DNA from: Stercorarius parasiticus
Lineage: Eukaryota > Chordata > Aves > Charadriiformes > Stercorariidae
Length of the DNA: 64,000 nt
Reading direction: 5' to 3'
Assembly (NCBI GenBank): GCA_013396915.1
Contig: VWZL01003401.1
Coordinates: forward strand, 656,134-720,133
Below, piece after piece: positions 10,741-20,064 of this stretch. The position numbers and the translations under genes were made by a program. The notes below the pieces were generated by a model that saw nothing but the letters and a program-made list of their open reading frames with translations, was not told the DNA's origin and did not search any database. The first letter of the stretch is position 1, and each line of letters begins with the position of its first letter.

Positions 10741-11563
10741 AGCAAAACAATGAGCCAAACACTGTGCATACAAGAAAAATAGTTGTGCTGAAACTTTTTG
10801 TGCAACTTGGTTATGGCGCTGCCAAACTCTCCTGCAACATTTCCTTGCTTGTGTGAATGGAAAGGAGACATGTCAAAAGGAATTTAGGGAACCATACTCT
10901 AGCCTAACATCAGGTTTGCAATATGGTCCAGCAAAATCAGCCTAGTCAAAGAGCTGGGAATGGCTCGTATCTGAGAATGGTTCGGACACAGCTCGTGAAA
11001 AGACTGGAACCTGGGATTCCACAGCTGGAACCATACATGGTTGCATGCCGCTCCCTGAACTTTTTATTTCCAACAAATGAACTGCAGAAGCTGCGCTATG
11101 CAGTTGTGCACCTTTACCAGGACAGAAGGCACATCCCTGCCTCTCCTCCAGCGGTGGCCTGATAGCCAGACAGACACACTATGGTGCAGTCTCCATCCCT
11201 TCTGAAGGCAGAGGAGGGCACAGGTGCTGTGCCTCCCGCTTGCCAGGCTGCTGCCCTACCCAGTAAGATACATGAAAGGTGGGCGTCAGAGCTGCAATCA
11301 TTTTCTCCTCGAGGCTGTCTTTTGAAGACTGTGCCTCATCTGGCCATTTCGCGGGGGCTCAGCCAGACTGCAGGTGGATGGGGTGCACCCCTGACTCACG
11401 CACTGCTGCTCTACACTGCAGGCACCTCCAGCACCTCCCCGCCATCACTGCTGCCTGTTGGCCAGCTCTTGGTGGCTTCCTGCTCAGCACGAAGGATCTT
11501 TGCATCATCCTGCTGAGGTGCCCAGGGGTGCTGCAGTGCCCTGGGGTGCGGTCCTCTTTTTTT

Positions 11564-11564
11564 N
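11564..11564. other. Undetermined base (N)
   Basis: A single N directly after a run of ten T bases, consistent with an assembly or consensus ambiguity at a homopolymer. Any ORF crossing it has an uncertain frame. Confidence 0.95.
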
Positions 11565-12150
11565 AACAGGCTTGCAAGAGTCCTGCTCTCCCCCACACTT
11601 TATTTCCGCCCTCCCAGTTGCAGCTTGCCACCCCCTCAGTTGTGCCGACACAACTGCTTACGAAGCCACCCCACTCAGCCAGGTTGCTGAAATGCCCTGC
11701 GGTGAACTGGGGCACAAGGAGGGAAAGGAGCTGGAGGAAATGGGCAGAGTGGAACATGTGGGAACAGCCGCAGCCAGCCTTGCCGATGAGCAAAATGACT
11801 GTGGAGTTGTACCCCCAGTGGTCTACACAGACAAAAGAAGGGCTTTAGCCGCTCGCTCCTCTGTGCTTCCACTCTGCAGGTCAGAGGTCTGGAGCAGAAG
11901 GGTCACAGCACCCACCCTTCAGTGCCTTCACCTTTCGTTCAGAGCCTTACTTTTCTTTCCTGTCTCCAAACCTGATTTACTGCTCTTGAAGCTAGGAGAA
12001 GATCAAGCAGGACAGGACAGCAGGAATGAGACACTGTCTAGCTGGGAGTTACAGCTGAGGCAAAGACAAAACCCTGGAGATATGCTATTGTCCATGAGTT
12101 TTAACAGGGCATTTACATCCAGCTCCAAGTCATCGCCATCTGCCTTTCCT

Positions 12151-12210
12151 GAGAAAGAAAGAAAGAGAGGCAAACAAGCAGGCAGAAGGCAAGGAAGGCA
12201 GGAAGGAAGA
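12151..12210. repeat. Purine-rich low-complexity tract (GAAA/GGAA/GGCA)
   Basis: Sixty bases with very few pyrimidines, made of GAAA, GGCA and GGAA units. It is a degenerate simple repeat with no phased longer unit. Confidence 0.8.
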
Positions 12211-12388
12211 TTTTGTGATTTGAGGCTGCCTTCTGAGTTCAGGGCTGATTTTCAGATAGGAACACATCTCTCCTCATGTTCTCTCAGCGGGTCGTCCAAA
12301 CGTTGCCAAGCACCAGATGTTTGAAGTGGCAAATTATTTGGAGATTTAAATTTGTTTGATGCTAATCTGCTTCTGATAGGGCTTTTAT

Positions 12389-12426
12389 TGTTCTTCTTTT
12401 TCTTTCTTTTTAAGACTTTTCTTCCC
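12389..12426. repeat. Pyrimidine-rich (TTTC) tract
   Basis: T-rich stretch with TTCTTTTTCTTTCTTTTT units. A simple low-complexity tract. Confidence 0.75.
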
Positions 12427-14113
12427 CTAAGCAAAAGCTCAAGTTCAGCTGAAAAACTGTCCTGTAAAAGTGGGAGTGAATGTCTTGTAAGGGGGAGGAA
12501 AACAGCAAGGAAAGACCTTCTCTGCAGTTGTGTCCTTGATTTCCAGAGGTTCTTGCACTTTGAGGACTGAGATTTGGTTTAAGTTTTTCTATCTGTCTGC
12601 TGACTCATGTCCTCTCCTGCAAGGAAGAGACAGTGAGGGAAAGACTGATCTCTGAGGAGCACAGGCTCCTTTCTCCAGGCTTCCACAATCTCGCGTCCAT
12701 CGAGTTTTCCTATTCCTTCACAAACGTCCTGATATGTTAGTGTTCCCTGGGTTGGTTCTGTGTTTCCCAGTGCCCCCGAGACCTATATAAAAGCAGCATT
12801 ATTTTTTTCAGTTGAAAACCCTAAAAGAATCTCAGCGATGATTTCTCATTAAATTGAAAAATACGCTGAAAGGGCTAGATAAAACATGTACGACATACCA
12901 TGAAACACCATGAAATGTGCTGTGCAGTGGTGGAATGGGTAGGATTTTATTTCCCCTATTTTTTAGCTACCTTTCAGTTTCTGCAGAGTTCATCTGTGCC
13001 CAGAGGTATTGTTGATGCAGCTTGTTACAAAGGAAATATTCACTGACCACAAACTTGGATAAACATATTCCACCCTCACCAACTTTCTTAGTCTAAAATA
13101 GGCACTTGTTCTTCAAGTCTGGGCAAAACAAAAAGACTTTGACAAATACCCTGACTGAATTTATTATTTATTTGAGAATATCTCTCAGGTTTGGGATGGG
13201 CAATGTGGAAAGACAATTAGTTTTATTATTGACAAATTAATTTACACTGTAAGCAAAGTAATCATGCCAGAATAAAATTTTTTTGCTTCAGAACTGAACG
13301 ACCACAGAGGGATCTGATCTGGAGAGGCCACAAAACAGCTTAACCCACAATAATTCTGCCAGCCAGCTTCTCTGCGGAGGCATTTCTTACCAGTCTTGTC
13401 TGGCTTAGGAAAATGAAATATGCTTAGCAAATGCATTGCATAACACGTATTGATTACTGTATTTTTGAGTGTCACATGAGTAAAGAAGATTTCGATGCTT
13501 TATAATGAAAGCATCTAGAAATAGTTTGACGTCTCCAAAAAGGTTTCAGTTCATTACTGTGAACTCAAAAGCCTTCCCAGGTTTGGTCACTGACAGCTAA
13601 CATGTTTTTCCCTGGCAATTTCTGGTCAACAGTCAGGGTTGTTTAAAATCTTGTTAGCCACTATGTTACCAAAAAACCCTTTCTCTTAATGCAGAGTACA
13701 CTTCAAAGTAATAGGTGGCATATTTCTGTCTTTGCTCAGTCATTTTTAACTAACCAGTGCATTCAGAAGTGCTTACTAGAGAAGATGAGATAGCAATCGG
13801 TTACATGCAACTTTAGGAAGTATGCAGTAATGCGAGCCTTCGTGAGACCAGACTTCGTGTGTTAAGGGGGTTTTGTTTGGTTTTTCAGTCCACAGCTACA
13901 ATGAGAAAAAATGACATGGGCGTTTTGTGATTTTACCATCAATAATTCCAGCCTTTTACACACTGCTTTGTAGTCATTTTACGCTGTGCAAAGTGAGTTA
14001 AAAGTGGGTGTACCAATCAGACCGATAGTATTTTACTCCCACTCTACAGGGACAATAGTGACTATGCATGGTTGCAGGTAATGGAGAATCATGGTCTCTG
14101 TTTTTCCACGTAA

Positions 14114-14160
14114 GGGGCTAGATTCTACCACTCCTACTCAGGCTGAAGTCCCAGTTTTAC
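14114..14160. repeat. Weak candidate relic of the GGGCCAGATT-type repeat
   Basis: GGGGCTAGATTCTACCACTC is a one-mismatch relative of the GGGCCAGATTC end seen at 10678. No palindromic partner is visible. Very tentative. Confidence 0.15.
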
Positions 14161-15062
14161 AATACGGGAACTTCAGCAGAAACACCGGTGTAAGGGGTTC
14201 ACGTTTGCCACCCCCGCCTTCAACCGCATCTTTCCAGGTATCAGCACATTGCCCCCATATTAGCAAGCTCAGCCGGGTTTAAAAATAACCCCCCATCTCT
14301 AAAGGTTGTTTTTCTCTTCAGTGGCTCACGGAGGAGGCAGCGTGCGCTCTGGGGGCGAGAGCAGGCACGCTGAGGCAGGCAGGAGCACCTTCCCACAGCA
14401 CCCGTCCTGGTGCCTGGGTAGCCTGACACGGCAGCCGAAAACATTTCATCCCTACCTGAACCACGGGCAACTCAGAGTCCTTGGGGTCTCCCTGTGTACA
14501 GTCCTGCGTTCTCCCACCGTGGCAATGAAGTGCTGTTAAGGAATGGGCTCTGTTTCCCTTTTGCATTCCTGTCTGACTGGTGGTGGATCTTCTGGCGCTC
14601 TTGCTCCCTTTTCTTCTGATAACCTTGCCAGTGCTAAGTGTGCCTTCTCAAAGGCCATGCCCTTTCTCAATAATTATCATGGGCCTAGGTAACACCAAGG
14701 TTCGATAGAGAAGCAACTGCAGCCAGAAAGGAAGAATTTAACACGTAGAAAATGAAACTAGATGATCCAGCAGTTTCTCAAGTCCTTATTCAGACTCTAT
14801 GGGCCAAATATGAGAGTTTGCAAGTAAAGACTTAATCCTCCAAATGCTTTCTCAAGTGAGGCCACTTGCTGATGCCAACAGTAGAGCTTGTGTACAAGAA
14901 CTTCATGCACAAGGAGACTCAGACACTGAAAGAGCTTTCGCACCTAAGGAGTTGTTAGGAAGGTGCTGTTATTTTCTATAAATTACTCTCTTATTCTTCC
15001 TGAAAAGTCCAAGACATTGATCCAAATTTTCACTCAGACACAGCCAAAATACCTCCCCATAA

Positions 15063-15297
15063 GCCAGGACTTCCAGTATACAAAGCACTTCTCAGACATC
15101 CATTAATCCTCAAAACAGCCTGTGAGGTAGGAAATTGTAAGTGTTATTATCCCCACTTCACAGGTGGGGACTCTGCGGCAGGGAGATTATGTGATTTGCC
15201 ACAGGCTACACAGCAAATCCATGCCAGACCCAGGATTAAAATTCAGCAGCACCTGACATCTGGGCAAATACTCAAGCCCTGGTCTCTGCTACCTCTA
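15063..15297 (+). mobile_element. MIR SINE relic
   Basis: Nearly full-length match, in order, to the mammalian-wide interspersed repeat (a tRNA-derived CORE-SINE) as I remember it: CATTAATCCTCAAAACAGCC (15100-15119), TGTGAGGTAGGAAATTG, TTATTATCCCCACTTCACAG (15143-15162), GTGGGGACTCTGCGGCAG, then the counterparts of the 'GGTTAAGTAACTTGCC', 'CACACAGC' and 'CCAGGATTAAAATTCAG' blocks, ending CTGCTACCTCTAG. It is in sense orientation. MIR spread before birds and mammals split, so a recognisable copy in a bird is a very old fossil. That it can still be read over about 235 bases raises the possibility of constraint. Confidence 0.85.
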
Positions 15298-16513
15298 GAA
15301 TACGTGTTTACTTGTGCACATGCCTATCTTAAGCAGGTCTCCTGATGAGCATTCATCATCAACGACTGTATGTCCCTGTGTAGTACAAGGGTGTACACAC
15401 ATGCCAAGAACCTATAAATCTAAGCAAAGCACAGGCTAAAACATGTCAATTTGAAGAAATTTCCCTAGAAGTCTAAAGGAAGATCTACACGGCAAACTTT
15501 TGAAAATTGTGTATTGCTAGTCAACTTCAAACAAAGACGTAAAGTCTGGAGCATAAAGTGTTTTGTGTTATGCCAACAGACATAAAGGATATTATTTAAA
15601 TCAGTGTTTTCCTGTCCATTTGCTTTCTGAAGAAAATGCATAGACTGGCCTATATTCAACAGCAGACAAAACTTCTGATTTCCTTGTGCTGGGAAACACA
15701 GATTGGAACCCTGAATTTAAAAGAAACGCCATAAATTTTTATGTAAGTGAATCTTTCTGATAAGGTTATTTTGCTTTGAAAGAAGTAGGTAAAATATACC
15801 ATTCGCTGCTCTAGTCGCATGCGGGATATTTTTGTCTCTTTTCATACCACTGAGTTCTCTTTGTCAGTTCATTATGCAAAACCCTGATCACAGAAGCTTA
15901 ATGTTTTTGTTTTTCCACAGTGGAAAGTACTTCTTTGCTGTAGTTGTCCTGTCAGCTCTTGCCAAAACGTGTCGTTGTTCATTTTCCATCTCAAAGACTG
16001 TTATGAAAAGATTAATTTCTAACCTCGAGAGAAAGAAAACTTTTTTTTCTGTTTTCTTCACAGTTTGTGTGTGAGTTATTTCTAATGAACACTGAAAAAG
16101 GCAGAATCATAAAAAAAGTGGCGATGAATGGGAAGGTTTTGGATCAGATTTCTTCTGTGGCACTGGCAGACCCTCCCGTTTTGTCTTCTCATCATACGCT
16201 GCACCAAGAGTCTGTGAACTGTTTGCATAATAGCACCCCATCAGACCCTTTCTCCTCTTCGATTTCTAACCTGAATCAATACAGAACAGCTACTCATTCA
16301 TCCATGTCTTCAGTAACACAATCCACTTTCCCTGGTTCCTCCAAGCTATTCTTTCTAATCACAGGTCCGTCATCTTCAGTCTTGCCCACTCACTGCCCAC
16401 TTATCTGCTTCCTTTCTTGCAGCCTTAGAGATACCTGGAAAGTACTAGATGCAGAGTGAGAGATGAAGAGAGAGGGGAAGGCTGAGGAAATAAAATGTAA
16501 GAGGTTCTTTCAT

Positions 16514-16525
16514 GGGGGGGGGGGG
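16514..16525. repeat. Poly-G homopolymer (G12)
   Basis: Twelve consecutive G bases followed by an A-rich stretch. Long G runs are uncommon in vertebrate DNA and are prone to sequencing length error. Confidence 0.9.
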
Positions 16526-16964
16526 AAGAAAAAAATAGCATAATAACAATTTTCTGCATTTTAGAAGCTTTAAAGATATGTCCAAATATTCCTACACAAC
16601 AATTTATTTTATTTACTTAAATGATCTTGCACTGCTGAGTGTATTCTGTCCCAAATTTAAAAATGCAGTATGATAGTCAAATCTTAATGGCATTCAGATA
16701 TTTCCCGCAAAGCATGTTGCAACACTGTTAGGAAAAAGTTTTGGAACCCTGAACTGCTAAGGGAAGCATACCTAAAAGCCAGCAACCACTCATCTGTCCC
16801 CATTAAAGTATATTATCTATGCTATTAACCAGTGTATCCTTCCCAGTCCACTCAGCACATATATCACTTGCTCTCTTCTAAATGCACTTTTTTTTTATTT
16901 TAATGCCCAGTTCCATACAACATACAGCAACACAACCATTCCAGTCACTTTCATTTATTCTTAC

Positions 16965-17029
16965 GTCTTCTTTTTTCTTTTCTCTGTTTGCTTTTTTTTT
17001 TTTTACTTTTTTTCCCCTTCTTCCCTTCA
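16965..17029. repeat. T-rich pyrimidine tract
   Basis: TC-rich tract with a long T run near 16992-17004, ending CCCTTCAG. It resembles a 3' splice-site pyrimidine tract, but no exon is evident downstream. Confidence 0.75.
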
Positions 17030-17639
17030 GTCAGTATATATTTTCATTCTTGCTTTTATCAGTGTGCTTTATGTCCCATGCTTTTACAACAAGTGGCAAA
17101 CTGCTGCCACTGGAGATCCTTGTGAAGACACATCACGCTTATTCATAACTGCAATGAAATTATTCTTCTTCTGCAAAGGTATTCATTCAGTGGTTGCCTA
17201 TCTCATACTTGGGTTTGGTTTTAAATGCAATATTTAAAACTGCTTCTTGAGCTTATGTCACTGAGCTGTGCAGTTCAAGTCTAGCTCAGATATGAATTCC
17301 TTGTAAATAGATACGTCGTCCTTTTTGAAGCACAGGGAAGAGCAGGAGACCAGTAAAAATACAGTCCAGGTTGCTCCACGTGAGCGTGGGGAGACGAGTT
17401 GCTCACCATATGCTTGAGAGCCAGGTAAGAACTGGCTCCCCAAATTCCAGTTCCCTCAAGAGCTGTATCAGCCCTTGACACCTGGTGTGATAACACATAG
17501 TAAGAGTCATTTCAGAGATAAGTGATGCTTATAGCTAGTTAGGCTGCAAGGACCAGAAATGGATATGTAACACTAGTTCCTGCCAGGACTCTTCTGTCTG
17601 GTCTTAGTCATGCAGTTCGGAGGTAAAATAGCAATGATA

Positions 17640-17810
17640 ATATTAGAAATATTGCTCAAAGTTTATTTTCTTTGCTCTCTTCATTTAAAGATAAGAATGC
17701 CCATTATTTTTAAATCACTCATCTGCACTGTATAAATGTTACAGTTTGTGGGTGTGCCAATTAAAGTTAATTATTACTTGACTGATCTGACTTAGCATTA
17801 AAATGTCTGG
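17640..17810. promoter_or_regulatory. Candidate conserved non-coding element
   Basis: AT-rich non-repetitive block with dense homeodomain-type cores, including CAATTAAAGTTAATTATTAC at 17758-17777, and no transposon signature. This texture is typical of deeply conserved vertebrate enhancers. The call rests on appearance alone and has not been tested by alignment. Confidence 0.2.
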
Positions 17811-18107
17811 TAGAACTGGCTCTGATCTTGCAAAGGGAACTTTTTCTTCTGTATTCCTATGTGATTAGGAAGCTTGTTGTTTTGGGATCTGGATTTCCTG
17901 ATCATGCATGTAAAAATACAAGTTGCCTGATGAATGCCAAAATCATTCTGTATAATATCATATGATTCAGCTGCATTGGGCCTGACCTCCATTTCCTTGG
18001 AAAGACGTAAATGGTGCAATTCACCCCATTCAACTTAGCATGAGTTATACAAACCTAAGCTGTGCCACTGGTCTCTTTTTACTGCCAGAGGAAAGAAATA
18101 GGAACTT

Positions 18108-18112
18108 CTGAG
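18108..18112 (+). repeat. Target-site duplication CTGAG (left)
   Basis: The five bases immediately before the LTR's 5' TG. They are repeated exactly at 19040-19044, immediately after its terminal CA. Confidence 0.9.
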
Positions 18113-18184
18113 TGTCCTCGTTTCAGCTGGGATTGAGTTAGTTTTTTTCCTAGTGATTGGATTTAGTATGAGAATAATGATGAT

Positions 18185-18596
18185 CATAGAATCATAGAAT
18201 CATAGAACCATAGAATGTGTTGGGTTGGAAGGGACCTTTAAAGGTCATCTAGTCCAACCCCCCTGCAGTAAGCAGGGACATCTTTAACTAGATCAGGTTG
18301 CTCAGAGTGTCATCAGGCCTGGCCTTGAATGTCTCCAGGGATGGTGCCTCCACCACCTCTCTGGGCAACCTGTTCCAGTGTCTCACCACCCTCATTGTAA
18401 AGAACTTCATCCTAATGTCTAATCTAAACCTGTCCTGGTCTGGTTTAAAACCATTGCCCCTCATCCTATCGCTACATGCCCTTGCAAACAGCCCCTCCCC
18501 ATCTCTCCTGTAGGCCCCCTTCAGGTACTGGAAGGCTGCTATAAAGTCCAACAGGTCCATGTCCTTTTTGTGCTGAGGGCTCCAGAGCCTCCCTCA
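18185..18596 (-). mobile_element. CR1 LINE inserted inside the solo LTR
   Basis: An antisense CR1 3' fragment. Its tail is at the left (repeated CATAGAAT units, then GTTGGGTTGGAAGGGACC) and its 5'-truncated end is near 18596 (CCAGAGCCTCCCTCA). On the minus strand the remnant of ORF2 is open for about 90 codons (18288-18560), containing [16 protein letters not shown] and VRHWNRLPREVVEAPSLETF with no stop, so this copy is in much better condition than the one at 7.1-8.2 kb. The LTR sequence resumes directly at both edges: AATGATGAT on the left and GATAATACATACTGG on the right, sharing a possible short GAT duplication. It must therefore be younger than the LTR insertion. Confidence 0.95.
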
Positions 18597-18739
18597 GATA
18601 ATACATACTGGTTTAGTTGTTGCTAAGTAATATTTATATTAAGTCAAGGACTTTTTCAGCTTCCCATAAAAGGTGAGAGGGAGCATAGACCGGACAAGTT
18701 GGCCAAAGAAATATTGCATACCATAGTCATCAGGCTCAG

Positions 18740-18748
18740 TACATAAAT
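18740..18748 (+). promoter_or_regulatory. LTR TATA-like element
   Basis: TACATAAAT lies in the U3 part of the LTR, at the position where I expect a TATATAAA-type box in related LTRs; here it looks mutated. About 160 bases downstream is the ATTAAA signal. Confidence 0.5.
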
Positions 18749-18901
18749 GGGGGTTGGCTGGGGGGCAGGAATCAGCGATTGCTGCTTGGGAACAGGCTGG
18801 GCATCGGTCAGCAGACAGTGAGCAATTGCACTGTGCATCACTTGTTTTGTATATTTTTTTATCATTATTATTTTTATTATTTTCTCTTCCTTCGCTGCCC
18901 T

Positions 18902-18907
18902 ATTAAA
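18902..18907 (+). terminator. LTR polyadenylation signal (ATTAAA)
   Basis: ATTAAA is the common variant of AATAAA. It sits in the R region, about 130 bases before the LTR end, with a T-rich stretch following. Confidence 0.55.
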
Positions 18908-19039
18908 CTGTTTTTATCTCAACCCACACATTTTAATTTGTTTTTCCTGATTTTCTCCCCCACCCCAATGGGGGCCAGGAGGGAGGAGTGTGCAAGTGGC
19001 TGTGTGGTAGTCGGCTGCCTGCTAGGTTAAACCATGACA

Positions 19040-19044
19040 CTGAG
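19040..19044 (+). repeat. Target-site duplication CTGAG (right)
   Basis: Exact copy of 18108-18112, directly after the LTR's terminal CA. It replaces the primer-binding site expected if an internal provirus followed. Confidence 0.9.
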
Positions 19045-20050
19045 CCATCCCATCCTAAAAGGGTACTAGAGAGAGCTGATGTGAAGCACATTCCATGAAC
19101 TGCTTCTTTCATGTCATTGGCTATAAAAAAAAAACTTACAGGGACACGTTCAGGTTTGGACAGCAGAACTTAAATTGGATGAATCCTATTCATTTTCATC
19201 CAATGGCTGATCACGACTACTGGATCTGTGGTGGGTAGATTATCTGCGTCAGAATATATATTTCCCCTTCCAACTTACTTGTGTGCTTTCAATTACAGCT
19301 TTCAAAAGTTCAGTTTTCACTTCTTTCAAGAAAAAAATAATTTTCCTTTGTTTTAGATTAGTCTGAAACTACATTTTTTAATAGGGAATACAGCAATAAC
19401 AAGACAACAAAAATGTTTACTATTGACTGAAACTTTTCATTCAATGCAGAAAGGGAAGTTTTGTTTTCAGATTAGTGATTTTTAGCTGTTCCTTGGATTT
19501 TTTTATCCTTTTAAAAATTAGCATTAAATGCAGACAAACTTTGAAATGAACTATTGCCTCAAAATAAAAAATCAGAAAACTTATTTCAGAAAATGTTAAG
19601 AGGAAATGATGCAAAACTCAAACAAAACTATCCAGAAAATCATGCCAAATCCTGTTTGAGATCTTCTGACATTCTATATTTTGGAAAAAATATATCACTT
19701 ATAAGAAAAAATGTTGTTTCGTTCTGGTTTTCTTGTAAGTTATTTCAAATCAACAGCCCCAAACAAAGCAGCTCTTTCTTTAATGTGCCTCCAAGTGCAT
19801 AAAAATAGGCATTCAAAGGCTACATATATACGGAAGAGAAAATTAATAAATTTAATCATCTAAGTGGGAAAAAAACAAAGACCAAGAATAGAGGTGGAAG
19901 TGGAAGGAAATTTGATCTCGTTTCTGAAATAATTTAAGCACGTGCTCTGCTGCACGGTAGTCTGTTAAACTTTTTGCTGAATTGCAGCTCTGAACTTGGC
20001 AACTAAGAGATGTGGAAACATATATTAGAGTATATATTTCTAGTGAGGTT

Positions 20051-20064
20051 AAAAAAAAAAAAAA
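20051..20064. repeat. Poly-A homopolymer (A14)
   Basis: Fourteen consecutive A bases. There is no flanking duplication and no retroposed gene recognisable next to it. Confidence 0.85.

Larger units (their letters stand above)
10741..15062. other. Unique non-coding sequence, GC-richer at 11.1-12.1 kb
   Basis: No gene recognised. The plus strand from 11458 to 12324 is open for 288 codons in a GC-richer patch, with overlapping 189- and 144-codon frames on the same and opposite strands. Open frames in several overlapping phases are expected where stop codons are depleted by base composition. One undetermined base (N) occurs at 11564. An AT-rich block at about 13200-13265 is dense in TAAT/ATTA homeodomain-type motifs. 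A TATATAAAAG box occurs at 12784-12793 without other promoter signs. Confidence 0.5.
15298..18107. other. Unique non-coding sequence with low-complexity tracts
   Basis: No gene recognised. It contains a G12 run (16514-16525), T-rich tracts (16887-16904 and 16965-17029) and an AT-rich block at 17640-17810 that looks like a conserved non-coding element. The 130-codon plus ORF at 16067-16459 has no recognisable domain. Confidence 0.5.
18113..19039 (+). mobile_element. Solo LTR of an avian endogenous retrovirus, split by a CR1
   Basis: Starts TGTCCTCGTTTCAGCTGGG and ends GGTTAAACCATGACA, giving the canonical TG...CA ends, flanked by perfect 5-bp duplications (CTGAG). Removing the inserted CR1 (18185-18596) leaves an LTR of about 515 bases. 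On the plus strand a TATA-like element (TACATAAAT, 18740-18748) and a poly-A signal variant (ATTAAA, 18902-18907) sit in the expected U3-to-R order. It matches a common bird LTR type I recognise by its ends and by the CATCACTTGTTTTGTATATT region. There is no internal retroviral sequence, so this is a solo LTR left by recombination between two LTRs. The 5-bp TSD suggests an ERVL-like or gamma-like rather than a 6-bp ERVK element; the class is an inference. Confidence 0.92.
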
